Assembly: GCA_003210115.1 (NCBI GenBank)
Contig: QCNM01000011.1
Coordinates: 1-34,265, forward strand
From: SAR116 cluster bacterium AG-426-A06
Lineage (GTDB): Bacteria; Pseudomonadota; Alphaproteobacteria; Puniceispirillales; Marisalimonadaceae
Direction: 5' to 3'
Length of the DNA stretch: 34,265 bases
A program made the translations under genes and the position numbers. Positions 16,604 through 25,120 of the stretch are shown here, one piece after another. Under the pieces are notes generated by a model. It worked only from the letters and a program-made list of their open reading frames with translations. It was not told where the DNA came from and ran no database searches. Positions within the stretch are counted from its first letter, which is position 1, and every line of letters begins with the position of its first letter.

Positions 16604-17806
16604 ATGAGAACAAAAAGAGATAATCAACAATGGATGTTAGATCTGGCTCTTAATATGAGAGGAAGAGTACAGAACTTTGAAAGAGATGATCCTGAAACAC
16701 CCACAAGAGCAAATAATTATAGAATGCTTCCTAAGATGTGGCGAAAAAAAGCTGAACATGATGAGGCATTAGCAAAAACAGCTGAAAAAAATGGTTTTAA
16801 AATGACTGCATTAGAGCACTATGATCATGCTGTTGAATCTTATAGAATGGCACAACATCCTATCTACTTTGATGATAATCCAGTTAAAATATATTTAACT
16901 AATAAACTTAAGGAAATGGTAGATCGAAGAAGTGCATTAGCTCCATATCCAATAGAAAGAGTTGAAGTTCCATTTGATGATGGAAAAACGATTTCATGTT
17001 TATTACACCTTCTACCAGATAGAAGAAAAGCACCATGTGTTATTTATGTTCCTGGGATGGATCAAACTAAAGAATATTTTCCAAGAGTTATGAATAGTTT
17101 AGGTGTTAATAGGGGAATGCACGTTATTTCTATGGATGGTCCTGGACAGGGAAACTCCAATATTCAAAAGATTAGGGCTGTCGCAGATAATTATGAAAGA
17201 GCAGGAGCTGCTGTAATTGACTACTTAGAGAAAAGAGAAGAAGTAGATTCTGATAAAATTGGTATTTACGGAGTTAGTATGGGAAGTTATTGGTCTTTAA
17301 GACTTGCCAGTTATGATAATAGACCTGCAGCACTTGCAAGTGGTGTAGCAACTTTTAATCCTAATAATACTATTTTTTCTGTTTCATCGCCTAGATTTAA
17401 ACAAATGTTCATGTATATGGCAGGTATGAATAATGAAGACGAGTTTGATGAAATGGCGGAAAAAATGACAGTCAAAGGATACGCTGACAAAGTTCAATGT
17501 CCAACACTTTTAGCTACAGGTGAATTTGATCCACTTTGCCCATTAGAAGATGCTGTTGAAGTATATGAAGATTTAACCTGCAAAAAGGAATTGTGGGTTA
17601 TAGAGGATCAATTTCATCCATTATGGGGAATTCCAAACCTAGGTAAATTAGATTGTCACCATTATATCATGGATTGGTTGCAACGCGCTCTTATAGAAGG
17701 AAAAACTAATGATAAGAGAATTGCTTACGTTAGTAATAAGGGTAATGGTCCTTTTGGTGATTGCGAGTGGACACCAACAATTAGACCAGGTGAAGCATAC
17801 TTCTAA
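16604..17806 (+). CDS. Alpha/beta hydrolase, 2,6-dihydroxypseudooxynicotine hydrolase-like
   Basis: Cytoplasmic serine hydrolase of 400 residues with a long helical N-terminal part (1-110) before the core. The triad is S225 (GVSMGS), D309 (GEFDPLC) and H338 (DQFHPLWG); the oxyanion strand is YVPGMDQTKE. This layout and spacing resemble 2,6-dihydroxypseudooxynicotine hydrolase, which cleaves a carbon-carbon bond, and the FrsA/DUF1100 group. It could thus cut a diketo intermediate made by the dehydrogenase and dehydratase of the operon, giving two small acids (inference). An ordinary esterase role cannot be excluded. It starts 11 bases after the OsmC-like gene with AGGAG. Its TAA overlaps the stop of the convergent DctP-like gene by 4 bases, so no separate terminator lies between them. 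Confidence 0.86.
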   Translation: MRTKRDNQQWMLDLALNMRGRVQNFERDDPETPTRANNYRMLPKMWRKKAEHDEALAKTAEKNGFKMTALEHYDHAVESYRMAQHPIYFDDNPVKIYLTNKLKEMVDRRSALAPYPIERVEVPFDDGKTISCLLHLLPDRRKAPCVIYVPGMDQTKEYFPRVMNSLGVNRGMHVISMDGPGQGNSNIQKIRAVADNYERAGAAVIDYLEKREEVDSDKIGIYGVSMGSYWSLRLASYDNRPAALASGVATFNPNNTIFSVSSPRFKQMFMYMAGMNNEDEFDEMAEKMTVKGYADKVQCPTLLATGEFDPLCPLEDAVEVYEDLTCKKELWVIEDQFHPLWGIPNLGKLDCHHYIMDWLQRALIEGKTNDKRIAYVSNKGNGPFGDCEWTPTIRPGEAYF

Positions 17807-18690
17807 AATTTCATATTTGGATATTTTGTAAAAAACTCATCATGAAAATGTTTAACTTTATCTAAAAGTTGTTCTTTTTCATGATGAGTTAGCTCATAGA
17901 TTTGAACATTTTCTTTTTTTATTAGGTCTATTAATTTTTTATCATCTTCTTCAGCTAATTCATATTGATATGCTTTTGTTTTTTCTGATGCTTGAATAAT
18001 TAGTTTTTTTTCATCAAAAGAGAGCTCATCGAAAAATGTACTATTTATTACAAAAAAGCAAAATCCAAATAAATGAGACGATAGAGTTAAATATTTTTGT
18101 TTATGTTGAACGCCAAAATTCCAATAGTTTGTTAATGGATTTTCTTGTGCATCAATATCATTGTTTTTTAGGGCAATTTTAAAATCTCTTACGTCAAGTG
18201 GTGTTGATATAAATCCTAATTCATTAAAAACATCTATATGAAGTGGACTTGGAGTAGTTCTTATTTTTAAATTTTTACAAGATTCTTGATTTCTTATAAT
18301 GTTTTTATTGGTACTTATATGTCTTGATCCATTATCCCAAAAACCAAGAAGTTTCAACTTATTTTTTTTGATTAGTTTAATTGAAACATATGGTTGCAAG
18401 ATTTTATTAATTAAATTCTTAACTTCATTTTTACTTTTAAAGTAGAATGGTAAATCTAATAGTTTGATTTCAGGTATATATTTTTCATAATAGCTAGACC
18501 ATAGATATGACATTTGAATTTCGTTATTCATTGACATTTCTATTAAAGATGCTGCTTTTTGACCTTTTTCAGTTATGTCTTGTTCAAATGATATGTCAAA
18601 ATAATCAGAAACTTTATCGATAAAAAATTTTACTGACCGAGTATGAACAGATTCATCACCTTGATAACCAGCAATTTTTAGCTTTTTCAT
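17803..18690 (-). CDS. DctP-like (TRAP) substrate-binding protein lacking a signal peptide
   Basis: 295 residues matching mature TRAP-transporter periplasmic binding proteins (PF03480). It has the opening strand LKIAGYQGDESVHTRS, the LLDLPFYFKS segment at 77-86, the ligand-arginine region LKIRTTPSP, and ENPLTNYWNFGVQ. It begins exactly where the mature domain should, with no hydrophobic leader. The frame runs only 8 codons further upstream before a stop, with an AAAGGAA site before ATG 18690, so the missing signal is not a start-site error. No DctQ or DctM membrane gene is present. It may be a cytoplasmic ligand-binding or scavenging protein or a decaying transporter part (inference). It is convergent with the catabolic operon and divergent from the PF04199 hydrolase 39 bases away, suggesting a shared ligand. 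Confidence 0.8.
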   Translation of the reverse strand: MKKLKIAGYQGDESVHTRSVKFFIDKVSDYFDISFEQDITEKGQKAASLIEMSMNNEIQMSYLWSSYYEKYIPEIKLLDLPFYFKSKNEVKNLINKILQPYVSIKLIKKNKLKLLGFWDNGSRHISTNKNIIRNQESCKNLKIRTTPSPLHIDVFNELGFISTPLDVRDFKIALKNNDIDAQENPLTNYWNFGVQHKQKYLTLSSHLFGFCFFVINSTFFDELSFDEKKLIIQASEKTKAYQYELAEEDDKKLIDLIKKENVQIYELTHHEKEQLLDKVKHFHDEFFTKYPNMKF

Positions 18691-18729
18691 AATAATTCCT
18701 TTGCTATTATAACTTTATAGGAATTTCAA

Positions 18730-19443
18730 ATGGAGAACAAATTGAATGAAACTTTAATTGATTTATCTGTAGATATTTATCAAAAATGTCCAACGCTTCC
18801 AAACCATCCACCTATGGTCTTATCAGATTATCAAACACATAAGACAATCAGAGAAGCTGAGGGGGTCAAATTTTCATGTGCATCTATGTATATGTCAATG
18901 GGTGAACATACAGGAACGCATGTAGATGCATTTAATCACTTTGACCCAGACCCTAATGCTCAATCTATAGATCAAATGCCTCTTGAAAATTTTTATACAA
19001 ATGGGATATGTCTTGATTTATCTCACAAACCATTAAAGTCAAATATATCTATTAAAGATTTACAAAATGCACTAAGTCGAGATAATTTAGAAATAAAACC
19101 TAAAGATACCGTTTTATTATATATGGCTCATTATGATAGAACTTATGGAACCGATAAATTTTTAACTGATTTCCCTGGCTTAACTAAAGAATCTGCAGAG
19201 TGGCTTGGAAATAAGAATATTACTAGTTTTGGTGTAGAGGCAGTAAGTCCGGGAACCCCAGGAAAAAATAATTTTGAAGTACATAACGTCTGTAGAGATA
19301 TGGGCTTTACACATATTGAAGGCTTATCAAACCTAGATAAATTAGTTGGAAAAGGGAGGTTTAAATTTATAGGTTTTCCATTAAAAATTAGGGGAGGAAC
19401 TGGTAGCCCAATCAGAGCAGTTGCTGTTTTTAATAATAAATAA
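18730..19443 (+). CDS. Cyclase-family metal-dependent hydrolase (PF04199, kynurenine formamidase-like)
   Basis: 237-residue metal-dependent hydrolase of the cyclase family. The signature HTGTHVD gives metal ligands H60, H64 and D66, with H70 next (the usual Pro of the HxGTHxDxPxH motif is Phe here). Later motifs, SFGVEAVSPGTPG and the C-terminal KIRGGTGSPIRAVA, are typical. Members include kynurenine formamidase, isatin hydrolase and other amide or lactone hydrolases. No tryptophan-degradation genes are present, so formamidase is not claimed. The start follows an AGGAA site by about 6 bases. The 39-base gap to the divergent DctP-like gene must hold the promoters of both. Together with the upstream operon it could hydrolyse a cyclic ester or amide entering that pathway (inference). 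Confidence 0.88.
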   Translation: MENKLNETLIDLSVDIYQKCPTLPNHPPMVLSDYQTHKTIREAEGVKFSCASMYMSMGEHTGTHVDAFNHFDPDPNAQSIDQMPLENFYTNGICLDLSHKPLKSNISIKDLQNALSRDNLEIKPKDTVLLYMAHYDRTYGTDKFLTDFPGLTKESAEWLGNKNITSFGVEAVSPGTPGKNNFEVHNVCRDMGFTHIEGLSNLDKLVGKGRFKFIGFPLKIRGGTGSPIRAVAVFNNK

Positions 19444-19591
19444 GTTAATATTAAATTATTAAAAGAAAAGCTTTTGGTTATTTTATATTATCTTCTATTC
19501 ATTATGAATTTAATAATGCTATTCTAGCCATATATATTTATTAAATAGTTTAAAATTATTGTTTTAATCTACAATTAAGTATATAAAGCTA

Positions 19592-19846
19592 TTACTTAAA
19601 ATCCCATTTTAAATCTTTATTAATTTCTTTTTTATTATTTGTTCTTAAATCATTATTTACATTAAAATTATAAAGTAAATGACTTCCAGTAGATTTGCCA
19701 GTTTTTTCTTTGATTGCAAAATCACCTAAACCTAAAAATGTATTAATAGTATTATTAGTAAATACGCTATGTATTAAGCCACCTGCATTTAAAAGTGGAG
19801 CACATCCATTTATTAATAATAAACTTATTAGTAAAATTAGTCTCAT
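19592..19846 (-). CDS. Small lipoprotein of unknown function (84 aa)
   Basis: No family recognised. Residues 1-15 are a short lipoprotein signal ending in LINGC, so Cys15 should be lipidated and the mature protein about 70 residues. The body has a Gly/Asn-rich hydrophobic stretch (LLNAGGLIHSV), then TFLGLGDFAIKEKTGKSTGS, and an Asn/Lys-rich polar tail. No membrane segment beyond the signal. It is isolated: 148 bases separate it from the convergent cyclase-family gene and 208 bases from the AEC permease upstream on the same strand. No strong ribosome site is seen before the ATG. An inverted repeat at 19907-19940, about 60 bases upstream, could belong to its promoter. Confidence 0.6.
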   Translation of the reverse strand: MRLILLISLLLINGCAPLLNAGGLIHSVFTNNTINTFLGLGDFAIKEKTGKSTGSHLLYNFNVNNDLRTNNKKEINKDLKWDFK

Positions 19847-19906
19847 ATAAATTATTTATTAATCATAATATTTTTTTAACCTTCATTTTTATAACCATTA
19901 TTTGTC

Positions 19907-19940
19907 TTTAGTAAAGTTTCGAATATAATATTTTACTAAA
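19907..19940. repeat. Inverted repeat with 9-bp arms, possible operator or weak terminator
   Basis: TTTAGTAAA (19907-19915) and TTTACTAAA (19932-19940) are perfect inverted copies with a 16-base loop. On the + strand seven T residues follow at 19943-19949, like an intrinsic terminator, but no rightward gene ends just before it. On the - strand it lies between the AEC permease end and the small lipoprotein start, where an operator fits better. AT-rich arms make chance occurrence plausible. Confidence 0.35.
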
Positions 19941-20054
19941 AGTTTTTTTCAAAATAATTTATCAACTATTTTTCCTTAGATTTTACTTTAAATTATAAGC
20001 CTAATAAATTGTTAATTGATTTTATGCTATTTTATTAAAAGATTATTGAATTAA

Positions 20055-20942
20055 CTAATTAAAATAAATTAACAAAAAATTTAATAAAAATGGTAAGCAG
20101 ATTAGTGTTGAAAATGTTGAAACAACAACTAGCCCAGCAACTATCGTAGTATCTTTTTCAATTTGAACTGTAAAAATATAGTTAAGAAGCGCAACTGGCA
20201 TTGTTGACATTATTAGAATAACACCAGCCTTTGGACCTGAAATATCAAATAAATAAATAACTATTAAAGCGCTAAATACGCCAATTAAAAACCTAGCAAC
20301 TGAGTATATAAAACCTTTTGTTAAATTTTTAATTCTTAAATTAGACAAAGAATATCCTAGAAGGATCAATGACAAAGGAATAACTATATTTCCTAAATAT
20401 TTAGTTGAATTCATAATTATTGACGGAATATCTATGTTTAATATTAAAACTATCAACCCAGATATAGATAAAACAAATATTGGATGATATAAAATATACA
20501 TAAATTTAAATGATCCTAATATTGTTAAGTAACCAAATGTGTTTTGTGACAATGCAACTATTACATAGTAAGGTATGGCATAAATTAAACCTATTTCACC
20601 ATAAGTTAATATAGATAAAGGTAATGCAAGATTTGCTGAATTAGGATGTATTAAACAGCTAAAATAAGGACTAAAATCATCCTTTAATATTTTAATTAAA
20701 AAAATTGCAAATAAAGATGAGATAAATATTACAGATACTGCTGAGGCACATATCTCGAATAATATATTAATGTCTACATTTGTAGTTGATAAAGTATGAA
20801 ATATTAAACAAGGGGAGCCAATATGAGTAAGCAAAAATCCCATAGTTTTTTCGTGAAGTACAATTTTGAATTTAGAAACTAAGAAACCCAAAAGTATGAG
20901 AAAAAAAACAGGTCCACTGATTTCAAAAATTTGTTGATACAT
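20055..20942 (-). CDS. AEC-family (auxin efflux carrier type) permease
   Basis: Inner-membrane transporter of 295 residues with about ten hydrophobic segments (PF03547). Typical features are the first helix with GPVFFLILLGFLVSKFKI, the GSPCLIFHTL segment in helix 2, the polar break HPNSANLALPLSILTYGE mid-protein, and a second half beginning near NIVIPLSLILLGYSL. Bacterial members carry small carboxylates such as malate or malonate; the direction is not determined by sequence. It starts 49 bases after the TctC-type binding protein on the same strand and probably belongs to the same operon as Gfo/Idh-TctB-TctA-TctC. It may move a second organic acid, or the product of the one imported by the TTT system (inference). 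Confidence 0.87.
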   Translation of the reverse strand: MYQQIFEISGPVFFLILLGFLVSKFKIVLHEKTMGFLLTHIGSPCLIFHTLSTTNVDINILFEICASAVSVIFISSLFAIFLIKILKDDFSPYFSCLIHPNSANLALPLSILTYGEIGLIYAIPYYVIVALSQNTFGYLTILGSFKFMYILYHPIFVLSISGLIVLILNIDIPSIIMNSTKYLGNIVIPLSLILLGYSLSNLRIKNLTKGFIYSVARFLIGVFSALIVIYLFDISGPKAGVILIMSTMPVALLNYIFTVQIEKDTTIVAGLVVVSTFSTLICLPFLLNFLLIYFN

Positions 20943-20991
20943 ATTAATAATGTGTGCCTAAATGAATAGGCACAACATTCCAAGTTGTTAA

Positions 20992-21939
20992 TTAACCTTT
21001 AGTCATTTGTTTAACTAAAGATTTATAATTATTAGATTTTTCTGCTCTAATCTTTTCATAGTCTGGCCCATTCATGAATTCCATATTTTCTCCAAGTCTA
21101 CCCATGAATTTTTTAAAGGTTTTATCGCCTTTTAATTTTGCCAAAGCATCTTGAAGAACTTTAATTCTTTCTGGAGGTGTTTTGGCTGGAGCCATCAAAA
21201 TACGGTCCATATAACCAATTTGACCTTTAAATCCAAGCTCATCGAATGTAGGAGGTGTTCCTAAACTCTTTTCTTTTGCGCCACATCCTAGGGTCTTAAC
21301 TTTATTTCCTTGACCTTTTATAACAGATGGAAAATGTAAAACAGCTTCAACATCTCCAGATAATAATCCTTTAACCATAGGACCACCACCTTTATAAGGC
21401 GTTAAATTAGCACTAACTTTTCCCCAAGATAACAATTGAGCCATAGGAACCATAGTTGCTCCCCACATACCTGAATGACCAAGCTTCAACTTTCCTCCAC
21501 TTGATTTTGCTGCATCAAATACATCTTGAACTGAATTATATTTAGATTTGCTTAATACAATCATACAAGCAGCTGCATAGTTTATTCTTGCAACTGTAAC
21601 AAAATCCTTAAGCGGCTTGTAAGGTAATTTTTTAACATGATGTTGTAATTGGTCAACATAGTTATGAGTAAAGAGCAATGTGTAACCATCTGGTTTAGCT
21701 TGGGCAACCATAGCTGTTCCAGTTTGTCCACTTGCACCAGGAACAAGTTTAACTATAATAGCATTACCAAGATACTGAGGTATTATACTTGTAAATACTC
21801 TAGCATTAAGGTCGTGCGAACCACCTGGGCCAAATGGAATCACCATTGTAATTGGTTTTTCAGGATAATCAGCTTTCACCGTATTAAAAATACTCAACAT
21901 AGCAAAAATTGCTATTAGAGTTGTTAGTAATTTTTTCAT
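20992..21939 (-). CDS. TctC/Bug-family periplasmic substrate-binding protein
   Basis: Periplasmic receptor of a tripartite tricarboxylate transporter. A Sec signal covers residues 1-23, ending VKA before DYPEKPI. The family's ligand loops are clear: MVIPFGPGGSHDLNAR (33-48) and VPGASGQTGTAMVAQAKPDG (68-87), then LKLGHSGMWGAT and YKGGGPM, and the PAKTPPERIKVL segment near the C-terminus. Bug proteins bind carboxylates mainly by main-chain contacts, so the ligand cannot be predicted. AAAGGAGG precedes ATG 21939, a strong site fitting the high expression of binding proteins. It lies 30 bases after TctA in a B-A-C gene order. A 315-residue length is normal. Confidence 0.92.
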   Translation of the reverse strand: MKKLLTTLIAIFAMLSIFNTVKADYPEKPITMVIPFGPGGSHDLNARVFTSIIPQYLGNAIIVKLVPGASGQTGTAMVAQAKPDGYTLLFTHNYVDQLQHHVKKLPYKPLKDFVTVARINYAAACMIVLSKSKYNSVQDVFDAAKSSGGKLKLGHSGMWGATMVPMAQLLSWGKVSANLTPYKGGGPMVKGLLSGDVEAVLHFPSVIKGQGNKVKTLGCGAKEKSLGTPPTFDELGFKGQIGYMDRILMAPAKTPPERIKVLQDALAKLKGDKTFKKFMGRLGENMEFMNGPDYEKIRAEKSNNYKSLVKQMTKG

Positions 21940-21969
21940 TTTAATCCTCCTTTCAAATGAAAATTAACA

Positions 21970-23502
21970 TTATTTAACCTGTTTAGAGGTTATTGTAGTT
22001 GCGACATCTCGCAACTTTTTACTTCTCTTCCATAACTTCCATGTAATAACTGGAGTTGATACAATTATTAAAGCAGCTATAGGTCTTTCTGAGAGTAAAA
22101 ACATAATGACGTTATCATCGCCTAGACTTAAAGTTTGACCAAATGCATATTCTAATGAAGGTGCCAAAATAAAAGCCATTACTAATGGCGTAACATCAAA
22201 TTCTAATTTTTTTAATACATACCCAAATATACCAAAAAATAATAAGAAATATAAATCAGCTGGGTTGTGTCTGAACACAAATGATCCGGCAAATGCAAAA
22301 ATAATAGTTAAAGGTATTAAATAAGATTTTTTAATAGTTACAACTTTTGAAAATATAGGCATTGTGAAATAACCCAAAATTAAAAAAAGTATATTTGCTA
22401 ACAGCATACACATAAGGATAGCAAAAACTATGCTTCCTTGTTCTGACATTAGTTCTGGCCCAGGTCTTAGACCATGAGCAACAAAAGCACCTAGTAAGAT
22501 AGCAGTTACATTGTCTCCGGGTATGCCTAATGTTAACAAAGGGACAAGGGTAGGGCCGTTAACCGCATTGTTTGCAGCTTCTGGGGCAGCAATGCCTTCT
22601 AATTCACCTTTTCCAAACTTTTCAGGGTTTTTTGAGCTATTTTTAGCAGCTGCGTATCCAACAAATGCAGCAACAACCTGCCCAACCCCTGGAATCATTC
22701 CAATTGTTGTACCAATAATAGTACTTCTGAAAATTGTTTTTCTTAGTTTTAAAAATTCATTCCAAGTTAAATTTTTTTCTTTATTTAGATTTAGTTTTGT
22801 CTTTATAAAATCTTTAGTTTTTGTTTCTATATTTATTAAAATTTCAGGTATAGCAAATAACCCTATCAACATAGGTAAAAGTGGTACACCTGCTCTTAAT
22901 TCAAAAACATCAAAAGTAAATCGTGACAATGCAGCAATCGGATCTTGTCCAATCATAGCTATAAAAAGACCAGTTGCTAGCATAATCATGTTTTTCCCAA
23001 CACTACCGCTAGATGTAGAAGAAATTATTAATATACTTAGGAACAAAATAGCTGCTAATTCTGGAGGCCCAATCAACAAAGCAATTAGAGCGATAGGTCC
23101 AATTAATAAAATAGTTACTATATCACTTGAGAAATCGGCAATTACAGATGAAAAAAGAGCTGTTTCAAGAGCTTTTCTACCTTTACCCATTTTTGTTAAA
23201 GGCGGTCCATCAAATGTTGTAGCAACAGATGCTCCAGTCCCGGGTAATGAAACTAGTATTGCTGGAATAGACCCTCCAAAAATACCACCTTTGTAAACAC
23301 CAATCAAAAAAGGTATCCCAATCAATGGGTCCATGAAAAAAGATATTGGTAAAACAATCGCCATAGCCATTAAAGTTGTAAGACCAGGCAATGCTCCAAC
23401 AAATAATCCTATTAATAGCCCCAAAGAAATAACAAATAAAATATTTAAAAAGCTACCTCCTCCAAATAATAATGGAAAAGCATTTAAAAAACTTTCAAAC
23501 AT
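21970..23502 (-). CDS. TctA-family large membrane subunit of a tripartite tricarboxylate transporter
   Basis: Twelve-helix-type integral membrane protein of 510 residues that forms the transport channel of the TTT system. Signature motifs are GALPGLTTLMAMAIVLP (37-53) and YKGGIFGGSIPAILVSLPGT (69-88), followed by DGPPLTKMGKG. The second, repeated half shows MIPGVGQVVAAFVGYA, EGIAAPEAANNAVNGP and LVPLLTLGIPGD. The GIPG motif and double-repeat layout are diagnostic of PF01970. It starts 8 bases after TctB with AAGGAG before ATG 23502. Uptake is expected to use an ion gradient together with TctB and the neighbouring TctC-type receptor. Substrate: an organic acid, not further defined. Confidence 0.94.
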   Translation of the reverse strand: MFESFLNAFPLLFGGGSFLNILFVISLGLLIGLFVGALPGLTTLMAMAIVLPISFFMDPLIGIPFLIGVYKGGIFGGSIPAILVSLPGTGASVATTFDGPPLTKMGKGRKALETALFSSVIADFSSDIVTILLIGPIALIALLIGPPELAAILFLSILIISSTSSGSVGKNMIMLATGLFIAMIGQDPIAALSRFTFDVFELRAGVPLLPMLIGLFAIPEILINIETKTKDFIKTKLNLNKEKNLTWNEFLKLRKTIFRSTIIGTTIGMIPGVGQVVAAFVGYAAAKNSSKNPEKFGKGELEGIAAPEAANNAVNGPTLVPLLTLGIPGDNVTAILLGAFVAHGLRPGPELMSEQGSIVFAILMCMLLANILFLILGYFTMPIFSKVVTIKKSYLIPLTIIFAFAGSFVFRHNPADLYFLLFFGIFGYVLKKLEFDVTPLVMAFILAPSLEYAFGQTLSLGDDNVIMFLLSERPIAALIIVSTPVITWKLWKRSKKLRDVATTITSKQVK

Positions 23503-23510
23503 TTTACTCC

Positions 23511-24023
23511 TTACATTATTAAAAAATTCCCTATCCTAATTTCATAAAACGGAAATTCAGGTAAAAATACATGCATGACATTTACAAATATAAAAAATAT
23601 TGAAAGGGGAAATAATATTGATATTAAGCTGATATATTTAAAATTTACATTTCCCATAAATGTACCTAAAGATAAAATTAAAAGAATACTAGAAATAACA
23701 AAGCCTAGGTGTTGAAATAATATAGAGTAAAAAAATAAACAAAATATTGTAGTTGAAATATTAATTAATAAATTTTTTGTGATATTAGGCCAATTGTTTG
23801 ATATTTTTGAATCTTTTTCATATATTGCAGTATATAATCCAAATATCAAAAACATGGATGCAATAATTGTTGGGACAATTTGTGGATCAATTTCAGACGA
23901 TGACTGACCAAATATTAAAACAGGTTTTTCAACTTCAGAAGGAATTTTATAATAAATAAATAGTCCAAATATAATGCTAATTATACCACTTAATAAATTT
24001 GGAGAAAATTTATTTAATTTCAT
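23511..24023 (-). CDS. TctB-family small membrane subunit of a tripartite tricarboxylate transporter
   Basis: Small integral membrane protein of 170 residues with four hydrophobic segments (about 10-27, 50-67, 85-125 and 130-155). The loop after helix 1 (FGQSSSEIDPQIVPTIIA) matches the conserved TctB region where a short motif precedes helix 2. TctB proteins vary strongly in sequence and are recognised by size, topology and place next to TctA, all of which hold here. Its ATG overlaps the TAA of the Gfo/Idh gene by one base (TAATG), which indicates translational coupling, and TctA follows by 8 bases. It has no known activity beyond serving the transporter. Confidence 0.88.
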   Translation of the reverse strand: MKLNKFSPNLLSGIISIIFGLFIYYKIPSEVEKPVLIFGQSSSEIDPQIVPTIIASMFLIFGLYTAIYEKDSKISNNWPNITKNLLINISTTIFCLFFYSILFQHLGFVISSILLILSLGTFMGNVNFKYISLISILFPLSIFFIFVNVMHVFLPEFPFYEIRIGNFLIM

Positions 24024-25060
24024 TATTTATTCCTTGGCAAAGTTATAGGTTCACCACTTTCCGCAGATAAATCAGCGGCTATATACAATTCCATAACTGC
24101 TTTAGCTTCTTCTGGTTTAACAAGAACAGGTTTGTTACTTGCAACTGCATTTATAAAATGCATTGTTTCTTCATGCATTGGGCCAGCGTGAGTATGCTCA
24201 ACGGGTTCTCCAGGCATGGAAGACATTGGGTATCTAATACCATTTTTTACAGTGTTTAAATGAACATCTTTATGACTATCATCAATAAATAATGAACCAT
24301 CTGTACCAATAACTTCTATCCAAGTGTGAGAATAGTTTGGGTAGCCAAGGGGCAATATCCATCCACCACCGACAGTTATAGTCATACCATCATCTAAAGT
24401 AACTATAATCCACTGATGATCTGGAGTATTACTCTTTTTAGAGAAAAGTTTTCCAGCTGTCTGGCTATAAACCTTCACTGGTTTTCTAGGTTGTAAGCAC
24501 CATAACAAAAAATCTAAATCATGAGTTGACTCCATTGCCGCAGGGGATAGGGCGGTTCTTCCAGATATTTTTTCACCTAACTCTCGAGTTATATGCCTAC
24601 TAACTAAACATGTAACCGGTTCACCAATGATTTTTTCTTGAAGTGACTTTTTAACATATGCATATTTTGCATTAAACCTTTGAGAATAACCAATTGTAAA
24701 TTTTAAATTGTTTTTAACTGATTCATTAATTAATTCCTCTGCTTCTTCTAAAGTAGTCGATATAGGTTTCTCTAAAAATACATTTTTTCCAGCCTTTAAG
24801 GATGCTAAGGCCATAGGATAATGAGTTGTTTCTGGAGTTGCAGAGATTATAATTGTGTCAATATCGTTGTTAGAGACCAAATCCTCCCAATTCTCTGTAG
24901 CACCTTCAATTTCTAGTGAGTTTTTAAGTTCTAAAAGACGCTTTTTATTCGTTTCTGCAATATATAATTTATCTACTAAGGGATTATTATTACAAGCATT
25001 AGCTCTTATGCCACCGCACCAACCAGTGCCAATTACACCTACTTTTATTTGCTTTATCAA
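24023..25060 (-). CDS. Gfo/Idh/MocA-family NAD(P)-dependent oxidoreductase
   Basis: Predicted dehydrogenase of 345 residues for a sugar, inositol or related polyol. The Rossmann motif GVIGTGWCGG (8-17) is followed by the family's EKPISTT motif near residue 96, with the catalytic Lys. An H-x-x-D pair (ESTHDLDFL) appears in the C-terminal substrate domain, and WIEVIGTDGSLFIDD is typical of the family. The start is TTG 25060, supported by GGAG six bases upstream; no ATG lies in a suitable place. It is first in the operon ahead of TctB-TctA-TctC and coupled to TctB, so it may act on the imported acid or a sugar-like relative (inference). The 98-base upstream spacer holds a perfect hairpin at 25121-25141. 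Confidence 0.9.
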   Translation of the reverse strand: MIKQIKVGVIGTGWCGGIRANACNNNPLVDKLYIAETNKKRLLELKNSLEIEGATENWEDLVSNNDIDTIIISATPETTHYPMALASLKAGKNVFLEKPISTTLEEAEELINESVKNNLKFTIGYSQRFNAKYAYVKKSLQEKIIGEPVTCLVSRHITRELGEKISGRTALSPAAMESTHDLDFLLWCLQPRKPVKVYSQTAGKLFSKKSNTPDHQWIIVTLDDGMTITVGGGWILPLGYPNYSHTWIEVIGTDGSLFIDDSHKDVHLNTVKNGIRYPMSSMPGEPVEHTHAGPMHEETMHFINAVASNKPVLVKPEEAKAVMELYIAADLSAESGEPITLPRNK

Positions 25061-25120
25061 TTAAATCTCCATTAAAAAAATTAATAATAATGGAGAAAGT
25101 TACATCTATCGAATTATAAA

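Noticed and set aside
18730-19443. Specific call as kynurenine formamidase (kynB)
   Set aside because: The PF04199 motif is shared by many hydrolases, and no tryptophan-degradation genes occur in the window.
22511-23296. A 261-codon open frame antisense to the TctA gene
   Set aside because: It is a shadow of the TctA coding strand: TctA has full family motifs across this range, and the antisense product is low-complexity (Ile/Pro/Asn-rich) with no recognisable domain.
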